DNA of 64,000 nt from Theocolax elegans (Eukaryota > Arthropoda > Insecta > Hymenoptera > Cerocephalidae). The stretch lies in NCBI GenBank assembly GCA_026168455.1, contig CM047430.1:26926735-26990734 (forward strand), given 5' to 3'. Below, one piece after another: positions 1-11,420 of this stretch (the first letter of the stretch is position 1; every line of letters begins with the position of its first letter). The translations under genes and the position numbers were made by a program. The notes below the pieces were generated by a model. It was not told the origin of the DNA and did not search any database. It saw only the letters and a program-made list of their open reading frames with translations.

Positions 1-164
1 AAAATATTTTATCCATCCAAGAATCTAATTCATCGATAATTAATTACCTTCAAAATGATGCAAAGTTTGAGTGCGGCAGAGCATTTCAGACAAAGTTATG
101 GTGTTTTTAGGCAAATTTCTTAAAAAAAGAGAGCGAATGCATTTTATGACGAAAACAGACTAAC

Positions 165-2400
165 CGTATACTTGCATTCAAACAATATAGAACTATTATT
201 CCTCAATATTACTAAAATATACTATTTAATGTTAGTTACTGATACTTTTCAATCTCTAAGCTGCTTACAAACACAAAATAGTAGGTATAAGCAGTTATAT
301 CTATTATATAATTGAATAAATACCTGAAACTTATTAAAATTCCAATAAATCCATTTAAGGAATGAATTTATTTACAATAATTAATATAAATGTGTGAGAT
401 GCGTATAATTAACGAGAAAAATAAATTGCATATAATTGTGAATTAAAACACATTTTAAAAGAGGGTACAAATTATGAATTACGGGAGAAATAGAAAAAAC
501 AGGTTATTATTTTTATGCCGCTAAAATGTTATAGATCCTTCTTTAAAATTAATACAAAAATTTATTTATTTAAGAAGAAAGTTTTACTACTCTACAAACA
601 CAAAATATTAATGACATAGAACTTTTTGGCGATTATCATTCGCAATTAAATAAATTAATTTTAGGAGGTGAAGTTTTATTTAGAACCGTTTAAAATAATC
701 CAAAATTTTAATAAGTAGTTACTAAATACTACAATTTAACAAGTATATGCACTTTACTATTTGTGGTAAGTTAATTTTTCACTGACATTTATAATTATTA
801 AAATATAAATTTAAACTATAAAAGAATTCATATAGTTTAAAATTTACAGTTAATATTTAATATTTAATACGTATTCATTTTTTATCATTTTTATTTTTAT
901 TTCATTACACTAAATTTTGGTAAAAGTTTTTTATTTATTAATTATAGTCATATTCAAAAATAAACTAAATTTTTGGTATAAAACCCAACGCACTATAACA
1001 GTACCTCTAAGGTGGTGTGTAAATCTGTTAAAGGAGTCGGCTAATAAGTATAAAGACGTTCCAAGACGTATTAATCATGACTTATCTTTTACTTTTACTA
1101 GCGATATTTCATTTGCAAAAAAAGAATGATTTTCGGGAAATGGAAGGAAAAGCCAAAATTAACCGACAAAGTTTCATTTTTAACATTGCAAGTATATATA
1201 CAAATTTTGAATGTATATAGATATACTTCAAATGCTTTCCGTTGGTGTTCTCCTTTCTAAGGTGTCCATGGTAGTGAAAAAAATACAATTTGTAACATTA
1301 TTTTAAATATATTAATTACAAAAAACCTTTTTCGAAATTAAAAGTAGGGTGTTGGCACGCGAAACTCGCAGGGGGGCGAAGCTACCCTAATATATATAAC
1401 ATATTGTACCTCTCATTATATATATCGAGTATTTCACGTGAAGTGGTCCGATCAAAATTTTAAAATGCACCAAATTTTGGGTATACATTGCAAATGTTTT
1501 TCAGAATACAGAAAAAAATTTTTTGGTACTGGAATCTATTTGCTCAAAAGTTATTCTAACCTCAAAAAGTGAATTTTTCCAAGTTTTTTTCAACACCATC
1601 TGGGTTTACCGCTATTTAACTCAAAATCTATCAACTTTTACTATAGAACATTATACGTAACATTCGTTGCTAATTAGACATTTAGAATTAGAAAGTTATA
1701 ATTTCTAATCTCGAGGTCAATGTTACATAAATTACATGACAATATTCAACTTAAAAAAGTGTAAGTACGCACAACTGATTTTTTATCCGAAAGTGTAAAA
1801 GAAAGCTTGAAGCAATACCTTTCTAATGGTCTGTAGCATTTTTATGGCCTTCAATTCTGTAAAAAGTTATGATAATTTAAAGAAACACGAAACTTTTTTA
1901 AACATTTAAATAGGAATTACCATGTTAATTTTTGTGAATTTTTGTCTTTCTTTAAATTATCATAACTTTTTACAGAATTGAAGGCCATAAAAATGCTACA
2001 CAGCATTTGAAAGGTATTTCTTCAAACTTGTTTTTAGACATTTGGATAAAAAAATCAGTTGTAGCGTACTTACACTTTTTTTAAGTTGAATATTGACATG
2101 TAGTTTATGTAACAATTACCTTGAGATATATAGGAAAAAAAATCTATCCTCTGTAGTGCGAAACGCTTCATACTACTGCAGTTAGTGTTTGGTATCTCGC
2201 TACAGATTATATACAAACTTTAAAGTATTTATTACTATATAGTAGCAGAGTAAGACCTACAAATATGCTTACAGATGCTGAACTCTTGCGGTAGCGCCGC
2301 TCTAGACCGGTGGTGCGCACTCGCACTATAGTGTAGGTATACCTACAGTTGTAAAGCTCGTCTCCCGCTGAGGTATATAGGTCGCTTAGAACGGACTAAC
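165..2400. repeat. Tandem duplication, unit 1 (2.24 kb)
   Basis: First of two directly repeated units; the second starts at 2401. The copies are nearly identical apart from scattered one- to few-base indels, which are denser in the first 500 bp. The 7-bp string GACTAAC stands just before unit 1 (158-164), at the junction (2394-2400) and at the end of unit 2 (4648-4654), consistent with a duplication joined at microhomology. The unit holds a 420-bp foldback. Its 70-codon open frame at 917-1129 has no recognisable domain and is probably chance. No host gene was recognised inside. Confidence 0.9.
1709..2127. repeat. Foldback (palindromic) element, copy 1
   Basis: The left arm (about 1709-1886) is matched in reverse complement by about 1943-2127 across a spacer of roughly 55 bp. 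The arms share stretches such as CAATTCTGTAAAAAGTTATG and its complement, and the ends TCTCRAGGT/ACCTTGAGA. Arm length, lack of coding capacity and AT content fit a foldback MITE. No convincing target duplication is visible. Confidence 0.8.
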
Positions 2401-4654
2401 TATACTTGCATTCACAACAATATAGAAACTATTATCCTCAATATTACTAAATATTACTATTTAATGCTTAGTTACTGATACTTTTCATATCTCTAAGCTG
2501 CTTACAACCCCCAAATAGTAGGTATAAGCAGTTCTAATCTATTATATAATTGAATAAATACCTGAAACTTATTACAATTTTCCCCAATAAACTCCATTTC
2601 AGGAATTGCATTTATTTACAATACTTAATATAACTGTGTGAGATGCGTATAATTAAAACGAGTAAAATTAAATTGCATATAATTGTGAATTAAAACACAT
2701 TTTAAAAGAGGGTACAAATTATGAATTACGGGGAGAAATAGAAAAAACAGGTTATTATTTTATGCCGCTAAAATGTTATAGATCCTTCTTTAAAATTAAT
2801 ACAAAAATTTTATTTATTAAGAAGAAAGTTTTACTACTCTACAAACACAAAATATTAATGACATAGAACTTTTTGGCGATTATCATTCGCAATTAAATAA
2901 ATTAATTTTAGGAGGTGAAGTTTTATTTAGAACCGTTTAAAATAATCCAAAATTTTAATAAGTAGTTACTAAATACTACAATTTAACAAGTATATGCACT
3001 TTACTATTTGTGGTAAGTTAATTTTTCACTGACATTTATAATTATTAAAATATAAATTTAAACTATAAAAGAATTCATATAGTTTAAAATTTACAGTTAA
3101 TATTTAATATTTAATACGTATTCATTTTTTATCATTTTTATTTTTATTTCATTACACTAAATTTTGGTAAAAGTTTTTTATTTATTAATTATAGTCATAT
3201 TCAAAAATAAACTAAATTTTTGGTATAAAACCCAACGCACTATAACAGTACCTCTAAGGTGGTGTGTAAATCTGTTAAAGGAGTCGGCTAATAAGTATAA
3301 AGACGTTCCAAGACGTATTAATCATGACTTATCTTTTACTTTTACTAGCGATATTTCATTTGCAAAAAAAGAATGATTTTCGGGAAATGGAAGGAAAAGC
3401 CAAAATTAACCGACAAAGTTTCATTTTTAACATTGCAAGTATATCTATATATACAAATTTTGAATGTATATAGATATACTTCAAATGCTTTCCGTTGGTG
3501 TTCTCCTTTCTAAGGTGTCCATGGTAGTGAAAAAAATACAATTTGTAACATTATTTTAAATATATTAATTACAAAAAACCTTTTTCGAAATTAAAAGTAG
3601 GGTGTTGGCACGCGAAACTCGCAGGGGGCGAAGCTACCCTAATATATATAACATATTGTACCTCTCATTATATATATCGAGTATTTCACGTGAAGTGGTC
3701 CGATCAAAATTTTAAAATGCACCAAATTTTGGGTATACATTGCAAATGTTTTTCAGAATACAGAAAAAAATTTTTTGGTACTGGAATCTATTTGCTCAAA
3801 AGTTATTCTAACCTCAAAAAGTGAATTTTTCCAAGTTTTTTTCAACACCATCTGGGTTTACCGCTATTTAACTCAAAATCTATCAACTTTTACTATAGAA
3901 CATTATACGTAACATTCGTTGCTAATTAGACATTTAGAATTAGAAAGTTATAATTTCTAATCTCGAGGTCAATGTTACATAAATTACATGACAATATTCA
4001 ACTTAAAAAAGTGTAAGTACGCACAACTGATTTTTTTATCCGAAAGTGTAAAAGAAAGCTTGAAGCAATACCTTTCTAATGGTCTGTAGCATTTTTATGG
4101 CCTTCAATTCTGTAAAAAGTTATGATAATTTAAAGAAACACGAAACTTTTTTAAACATTTAAATAGGAATTACCATGTTAATTTTTGTGAATTTTTTGTC
4201 TTTCTTTAAATTATCATAACTTTTTACAGAATTGAAGGCCATAAAAATGCTACACAGCATTTGAAAGGTATTTCTTCAAACTTGTTTTTAGACATTTGGA
4301 TAAAAAATCAGTTGTAGCGTACTTACACTTTTTTTAAGTTGAATATTGACATGTAGTTTATGTAACAATTACCTTGAGATATATAGGAAAAAAAATCTAT
4401 CCTCTGTAGTGCGAAACGCTTCATACTACTGCAGTTAGTGTTTGGTATCTCGCTACAGATTATATACAAACTTTTAAAGTATTTATTACTATATAGTAGC
4501 AGAGTAAGACCTACAAATATGCTTACAGATGCTGAACTCTTGCGGTAGCGCCGCTCTAGACCGGTGGTGCGCACTCGCACTATAGTGTAGGTATACCTAC
4601 AGTTGTAAAGCTCGTCTCCCGCTGAGGTATATAGGTCGCTTAGAACGGACTAAC
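2401..4654. repeat. Tandem duplication, unit 2 (2.25 kb)
   Basis: Second copy of the unit at 165-2400, in the same orientation and directly abutting. One clear difference is an extra TATATC insertion near 3440 inside an A/T-rich inverted repeat. The near identity implies either a recent duplication or two haplotypes placed in tandem by the assembler. Nothing in it looks protein-coding. Confidence 0.9.
3961..4380. repeat. Foldback (palindromic) element, copy 2
   Basis: The same foldback as at 1709-2127, carried along by the 2.25-kb tandem duplication. Arms are about 180 bp each with a short spacer. Confidence 0.8.
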
Positions 4655-4898
4655 TATTTCAATTACACAATTCGTATACCTATGGAGTCTAGGTAGTTTA
4701 CATTGAAGGTACCGCTAATGTTTACTTTAGACGTGCGGAGTTTTTCCAACCGCGGTATCGTTTTTATACACTGACGGTTTGAATACGTAACGTTGAAAGT
4801 AAACAATGTAATATACTTTTAACGTCACAAATTCATACGCGCACAGTTTAAATTGACGTACTGCGAAAGTAATAGCATACCTACACTGTACGAGGAAG

Positions 4899-4924
4899 AT
4901 CTTCGATGTCACAGAGAACCACCC
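4899..4924. repeat. Solitary end of the GGTTCTCTGTGA foldback family
   Basis: Matches the right terminus of the large palindromic elements at 41.2-47.9 kb (TCTTCGATGTCACAGAGAAC), and like them it abuts a TATATATA run. Only the terminal ~26 bp is present. Confidence 0.7.
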
Positions 4925-6036
4925 ATATATATATAAAGTTTATTAATCATAATAATAGACACACTGAAGAATCAATCTGGCTATCGCACACATAAGGAGA
5001 ATTCCGTATGCTCTTAAGCGAAACAGAAGGACTTACCCTCACTCAGGGTCCCCAAGCTTCTCCAGCCGGGACAGTGAACGGTTGGTGCATTGATCTCTCT
5101 TTGTAGTCCAGTCAAATTAGACTTTTTTCATGAAAAAATTATATTGTCGACAAAAAAGATACGTTGATATAGTATGAAATAACACGAATCAGCCCAACTA
5201 TTTTCCAAACAAAATTTGTGTACGCTTCCCATTAAAGAAAACTTGAAAAGTTTCAAAATACCGGTTTTTTCCTTATACCATGAAAACTATTAATAATACA
5301 GAAAAAAGTTTAAAATACTTTTTGTAGGCCTTGAACATATCTATCGAGCAAAAAAAGTTTGTTAAGATCGCGCAATTAGTTAATTAACAAATTAAGTTTA
5401 AAGCGCAAAAATAGATGTTTTTCGACCTGTCTATAGTATTAAATCAAAGATATTATAAATTAAATCAAACCCCTATAAATACCCCTATAGAATGTTGAAA
5501 CGCTAGCGGCCTTCTGTATCTGCTCGGCACCACTGCTCGGATTTGGTGCGAGGGTTTTCGTACTTGGTCTTGCGACTGAGAACAACGACGTGTGAACTCT
5601 TATATCGTCATGCATTACAATTCATTTTATTCTGAAGGACAATAATGTTACTAGTTGCTTATAAGATTTACCATTAAAATCATAATATCTTGAAAACTTG
5701 TTAAAAAGACTTATTTACTTTTGCTTTTACACTACAGATATGTATTCTAATTAAACGTTATTTAAATTAGAAGTTATTTGAAAAATGTTTAATATAAGAT
5801 TGCCTATATGCGAAGCAGTAAGACAACGTAATAACACTTTATACTATAATCACTATAGGGCTAACAGTTATGCAATGACACAGAGGTTCGCTGCATATCC
5901 ATATATACTGCTAGTCACATTTCACATGGCTTCTTATTTAACTTTCCCTACATTTTGTGGTGAATATGCAATTTTATTAATTATTTTGTAAAATATAGTT
6001 TAGATGACGTTAAAATCCTTATTTAACGAAATCTCG

Positions 6037-6070
6037 GACCCAAATTACAGGAATCTGCACCTTTCAACCA
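6037..6070. repeat. Dispersed 33-bp core repeat, copy 1
   Basis: ACCCAAATTACAGGAATCTG followed by CACCTTTCAACC. Diverged relatives occur at 27191-27226, 31395-31430, 33769-33802 and 35481-35515, all in plus orientation. Flanks are shared only between some copies. Confidence 0.7.
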
Positions 6071-7289
6071 AAAAATGATATCTACACTCGCAAAAATGCT
6101 ATCTTACTGCAAACGGAATTCTTCTCAAATGCGTGTGCGTAAAAGAAAACCGCTAGAAGTTCAATGATTTCTTTACAATTTAAAGAATTATGCTTCTTAT
6201 TTCACGAAATAATCCTAAAGCTAAGGTAGGAGGAAATTTAAGCATCACAATGGGTTGTTTGAGATCATCTTTATTATGCTCCGAAGTATGTAGTAACCAG
6301 CAACGTCAACAGTGATGTTTCTGTAAAGATGGAATTTGTTTAAAATAAACTAAAATATTATGTATGTACATATATACTGATTAATACATTATGAAAATCT
6401 TCTACATCGTCCTGCATTTACAGTTAATCGCGTATTCATCGGATGTAATCCTCGGAAGATCAAACTTTCGAGTCAAACTTTTCCAATTTGCGCAATTGGT
6501 TATTCATTCGGGTTGTTGAGTTCCTCGTGGTAGACATATCTTCGTAACCGTCAAGATTCTTGTTATACCGAAAGTATATATACTATAACTTTACATAAAA
6601 GAGAGATTCTTGTAAGTGAGAGAAATACTGTTAACATTTATGCGTTTACTGTTTAATAAGTTACAAAGTAATCCGTATCTTATCAAGACGAATGTTTCAT
6701 AATAAATGTAAACTTTATTACAATCTAACAATACCGTATATCATACTCAATTTATTTGATCAGTATTAAATTATTTATCATTTTGTTAATCTAAAAAATA
6801 ATAATAGACCACTAAAAAATCCATATATTATTTGTGAAACATTATGTTTATTATCAAATATCTTGCATACATTGGGGTGATCAGAAATATAGGTATATGT
6901 TGAAGTAATGTTAACATTCATCTTTCATTTTTATTTAAATACTAATTCTATATTTTATTCAATTAAATGCATGAAACACGCATACACACATCGCACGGTA
7001 CCGAACACTTTTCAATTTTATGTTAATTTAAAATTAATTTATTGATTTTTTATTGCTTTTTTTATCAGATCCATCTACCGTTAAGTGATTACTTATAATA
7101 TAGTTTAACTATTGACCATGATTACGGTCATACTGATGGTGAATACTATTGTACATTACCTTTATAGATTGTAATAGAGAAGGGAATGCGGAGATATGGT
7201 AATGACCGACATAGACTAGACATATATCGATAAATTAGATTCCAAGCCTATTTTCCACCATATAGATATATATGGACGATACCATAATG

Positions 7290-7790
7290 TGCGTACTTCA
7301 CAAAAAAATAATATCGACATTAAATATTTACAATAATTATCGTAAATCTTCAATTAGAATAAATAGTGATATAATTATTACGGATTGGTACATGCACGAT
7401 ACATTCTCCGGATGTTTCTTAAATTTCAATTCTTCACATACTGTGGAACAGAAACGAGATGTGATATATACATTGTTGGATAAAGCAATACTATTAATTA
7501 ATGAAATATAAAGATAATAACGAAAATGTTTAAAAGACAAAACAAAATAATTATAAAGCAATCTTATATAAACGTATCATTCATTCCGCAAAAAAAATAT
7601 CAGGCTCTATGAAACAAACAGCCATTAGAATTGCACCAAAAATACGTAATAACTTAAGTAATGTTATTGTTAAAGACAAAAATGTTACGACACAGTTAAT
7701 AAAAACAAATGTTGTATATAAAATTAATTGGGATGATTGAATGCTGTATATCTTGGTGAAACTAAACGTCATTAATATACAGAATAAAAT
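7290..7790 (+). pseudogene. Penelope-like retroelement fragment (RT tail and GIY-YIG start)
   Basis: The open frame at 7272-7511 contains TDWYMHDTFSGCFLNFNSSH and SHTVEQKRDVIYTLLDKAILL-like sequence. This matches the C-terminal reverse-transcriptase region of Penelope-like elements (usual pattern: TFSGR-LN-HP--QK---I--LVDRAILLS). About 150 bp downstream, in other frames, come KTNVVYKIN, which normally precedes the GIY-YIG endonuclease, and NAVYLGETKR, the YxGxTKR box of the GIY-YIG domain. The order RT - linker - GIY-YIG is thus kept, but frameshifts and stops separate the pieces. It is a dead 0.5-kb fragment with no 5' RT core and no flanking terminal repeats. Confidence 0.7.
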
Positions 7791-7879
7791 AAATATAAAA
7801 ATAGTATATAAATTAACACGTGTCAGGGCCCGATCGCGCATTCAATTTGCAAGCCCAAGCGAAACGAGTGCTTGTTGAT

Positions 7880-7896
7880 GGGGGGGGGGGGGGGGG
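7880..7896. repeat. Poly(G) run of 17
   Basis: Uninterrupted G17 in otherwise AT-rich sequence, flanked by a short GC-moderate stretch (7830-7910). Length is prone to sequencing error. Confidence 0.9.
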
Positions 7897-8687
7897 AGCA
7901 GGCATCAAAACTCGTATAAAGCAACATAAAATAAGTAAATTCTTAACAATAATTTTTAAAAACACTATTTTTAATTTTATGTAAATTTTTTTTATTTTAT
8001 TCTTATTAAATATATTTCTTTATTTTACTATTCTTTTTTTGTGAACATGAATTTTTGTTACATGCAAAATTAACATCGTCCTTTTTTTGTTCGTTGTTAG
8101 GAGATTGTTCACTTAAATTCTCATTACCATCTGTACTTCTAGCTTTTTTTTGGCGTTGGTTCATTCTCTTTACCTTTGTAAACCAGTTTGACTGGTTGTT
8201 TTGAGGTAAAATGTTTAGCTGGTATTGTATTTGATTATTGGAAGGAACAAGACGTATTCTTGTATTTTTTGCCGTTGAAAAAGAAGGCCAATGGCTTGGG
8301 TACTTGCAATTGGTTCATTTGCTCAATTGTAGTAAGTTGCTCGTTATTTATATTAAACTTCTCCGAAAAATCATCCCACGATATTACATGCGTATCTGTA
8401 GTTTTATATTTTTCAATTGCATTAACTATTTCAGTGGAACAAATTTTACTTGTCAATGGTCTTGGATTGGTTTATGAATTAAATGAAGCAGAATAGGTGA
8501 TACTTTGAAAAAATTTTTCTTGATTTTTCATTGAGTTTTCTACATAACCTGTAAATAAATAAATTTACTTATTATCAAGTTTTTAATAACAATAACTTTA
8601 CTTAAATTATTTGTAAATAATTAGCTTCAATTTTAAGTAAATAAAGAAACTAATAAGTTACCATGTGCTATATTAGTTAACTTCCAA

Positions 8688-9509
8688 CCCTGGTAAAAAA
8701 TAAACCAACGAAAATGGTTGACCAACTAATTGTTCGGTAATTTTTTTAACTAACGGTTAATCAAAATATTAACCAACAGTTGACCAACCGAACTGGTAAA
8801 GACTAAAAAAAATTTGCGATTAAAGTTTATTAAATCTTTACAGTTTTTTACTTATATAATTTAATGTAGATTATAAGATTATTATTTAAACTATAAATAT
8901 TAACAATTAAATTGTTAAAACATATTTTTTAACAACAACTTTATTTAATTTATAGGTTACGGTTCATTGTCTTATAAGTTATATATATATATATATAGAA
9001 GCGTCAGATCAGCTGACGCGTGGTCTGTTTGCGTATAGTATAAAGCACAGGAAAGCGTTTGATCATCTGTAAATTAAAAAATTACGTATAAGATAGTTTC
9101 TGTATAATATACTATTTACAGATGGATAGCAAACGTCGCTCTAAAATATACAGAGACAGAAAAAAAATGAAAAAAGTTTTGCAAAATGTGTAACCTCGAA
9201 ATGTCAATGTATTAATTTGTGAATCTCATTTAACCTTACAATTAAAAAGATATAAATAATTTATGCACTTTATACAGTATTTCTTGTAAATAATCTATTT
9301 ACAATTAATAAAAATAATTATTTACACATAATTATAGAAAATAAATCACTATGTAAAGAAATAAAATTTAACCAACAGTTAACCAACAGAACCGTCTAAA
9401 ATGTGACGGAATAAGCCGTGTCATTGGTTAACCGTTGGTCAATCCGTTGGCTAATATCTTCATTTTTCGCCAACCGATGTCTAATTGCTTTCTTACGTTT
9501 TTTCCAGGG
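8688..9509. mobile_element. CCCTGG-ended MITE, 822 bp, TSD AA
   Basis: The termini are CCCTGGTAAAAAA at 8688 and its near complement TTTTTTCCAGGG ending at 9509. Dinucleotide AA stands on both sides (8686-8687, 9510-9511). Removing the element plus one AA restores an in-frame GGWK in the recombinase gene it interrupts, which proves the boundaries. Subterminal repeats of the type TTAACCAACAGTTRACCAAC occur in both orientations near both ends. No transposase is encoded. Confidence 0.85.
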
Positions 9510-9953
9510 AACCTCCTAGCTGTTTAACCATAGTAACACATGCACCCGAGTCTGATAAAAGAGTTGCTCCAGTTCTTCGAAAACAATCATCCATATACAT
9601 TTTCGAATTCGGTAAATTTAAATATGAGGCTATAGTTTGAGGTATTTCTCCTATTTTATTCCTACCGATGACTTGATGATGACGTTTTTCTTTCTGACAT
9701 TGGATAAAAAATCTCCCGCGTAAAAATATAAACTATTGCCACTATATTGCCGAGCAATGGGCAATAGCTATTGCAAACATATTGCCAATATGTTGCCGTG
9801 ACAATTGGCAATGTATTGCCAACATATCTCCAAACGTACAATCGCCCATATCTTTGCCAAATATTGGCAATAGTTACTATCTTACCTTTTGTAAACTATT
9901 ACCAATATGTTGGCATAGTTCATGAATTTAAAAAAAAAAATAAAAAAAAATAT

Positions 9954-10022
9954 TAGCCAGCCGCGGGATTTGAACCTTCAATCTTTAGATCCGAATGCTG
10001 ACTCTTTACCACTGAGCCATTT
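9954..10022 (-). other. tRNA-like sequence in left arm
   Basis: Reverse complement of the copy at 11352-11420. Read on the minus strand it has an A-box-like TGGCTCAGTGGTAAAGAGT and a B-box-like GGTTCAAATCC at normal tRNA spacing. The anticodon and T stems pair poorly, so a working tRNA is unlikely. Confidence 0.6.
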
Positions 10023-10150
10023 TGTTATTTTATTGTTATTAAGAGTTAATTTCAGGCTATAAAGAACAGTTGAATTCATAAAATTTTGGACTTAGAAATT
10101 TTTTAACCACATTTTCAACTGTTCTTTATAGCCTGAAATTAACTCTTAAT

Positions 10151-11337
10151 CCCGAGTAGAAATGCTAGCCAGGCCGCCTGAATTAGAAAACAGGGCCTGA
10201 AAAGGCCGCCTGTTAAGGGCCGGGATACGAATGTAATGGAATTTAAGTCAGGGCCTAATTTTGTTAGTTCGGATGTGAGGTTATAGTAAAAGTCAATTTT
10301 GTTAGTTCGAATGTGAGGTTAGTAATAGTATCTACAAATTATATAGTATTGTATATAAATTTTCAGGTTAGAATTTTATCAAGAATTTTTATAAATATAA
10401 AATGAATAAAAAAATTGATAATGCTCAGAAGCTTAATTTACTAAGAGTTCGAAGGTATCGATTGAAAAGGAAAATACAATATATAAATAGTGAAAGTTTA
10501 AAAAAACACTTTAATAATATAAAAGTTTATGCAGTATTATATTGCTTTAAATATGTGAAAAGATTTAATTTTGTATTGTATAAAAAAGTGCAAAGTTATT
10601 AATATTATATTATATTAAGATTGTTGTAATTATTTGTAAATTATATTAAACCATATATTTTAATTATATTATCTATAATATTTATGTTTAATAAATATTA
10701 ATGTCTTAAAATGCATTTTATTCTATTTACAAAACCTATACGCACACACACGCACACACACACACACACACGCATGTACGCACGCCTAATTAACCTTATA
10801 TTTATAACTTTATATTAGTATATTTTGTGGTTTTTAAGATTACAAAGCTGTTACACATGTAAGATAACGTTTTTTTAACCTATTAACCTATACGGGCCAT
10901 GCCCATGATCGACCCTTTACATGTGTTAGTTTTGAGATGTAAGACAACACATAAACTCGATTTCTATAGAAAAGTGAGAGAAAACAGTAAACCCAAATCC
11001 CCGTCCTGTAAAGGTTAAAAGTGATTCGATGTTTTTAGACATTAATTTTATTGAAAAAAGAAGCTTTTTTGAACCAGAAAATCCCTGTTTTCTAAAGGTT
11101 AACAATTAAAAACAAATGTAAAATAACAAATACATTCAGATTTAGTTTTTACTACTAATTCAGTGCCTTAATATCACCTGAACATACCCACAAAATAGTA
11201 TTACATAAAACAGGCCCTGATCTCCACCCCATTACATTTTTTAAAGGTCCTTTACAGGCACCTGTTCAGGGCCTTTTAATATTCGTCAGGTACCTGAACA
11301 GGGCCTACTTTTTGCCTGGAAATCATTTCTACTCGGG
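10151..11337. mobile_element. CCCGAG-ended element nested in the CCCGCG element, TSD AT
   Basis: The termini are CCCGAGTAGAAATG at 10151 and CATTTCTACTCGGG ending at 11337, with AT on both sides (10149-10150, 11338-11339). Subterminal regions carry repeated CAGGGCCT / AGGCCCTG motifs. A 66-codon frame (10402-10602; NLLRVRRYRLKRKIQ) is basic but matches nothing I know. A CA-rich microsatellite lies in the core. Just outside its left end is a short inverted repeat (10037-10071 with about 10112-10148). Confidence 0.8.
10741..10776. repeat. CA-type microsatellite
   Basis: Alternating CA with occasional CG over about 36 bp, within the nested CCCGAG element. Confidence 0.9.
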
Positions 11338-11351
11338 ATAACAAAATAGCA

Positions 11352-11420
11352 AAATGGCTCAGTGGTAAAGAGTCAGCATTCGGATCTAAAGATTGAAGGT
11401 TCAAATCCCGCGGCTGGCTA
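11352..11420 (+). other. tRNA-like sequence in right arm
   Basis: TGGCTCAGTGGTAAAGAGTC, a central TTCGGATCTAAAGATTGAA stretch and GGTTCAAATCCC appear in tRNA order and spacing over about 68 bp. The D stem can pair (GCTC with GAGT). The anticodon stem is mismatched and position 33 is not T, so this is a tRNA-derived relic that could still act as an RNA polymerase III promoter. Confidence 0.6.

Larger units (their letters stand above)
4655..7271. other. AT-rich region without recognised gene
   Basis: Contains short open frames only, none with family resemblance. Two small landmarks stand out. The last ~26 bp of the foldback family that dominates 41-48 kb lie at 4899-4924 (GATGTCACAGAGAACCACCC followed by TATATA). 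A copy of a 33-bp dispersed core lies at 6037-6070. A less AT-rich stretch at 4990-5110 and another at 5490-5600 could be old exons or repeat pieces, but no frame supports this. Confidence 0.5.

Noticed and set aside
917..3376. Two identical 70-codon frames
   Set aside because: Their identity comes from the 2.25-kb tandem duplication, not from selection. The composition is typical of AT-rich non-coding DNA.
4990..5110. Possible minus-strand exon with donor GTAAGT near 5035
   Set aside because: The GAG/GTAAGT-like context and moderate GC are suggestive, but no frame gives a recognisable protein and no partner exon is visible.
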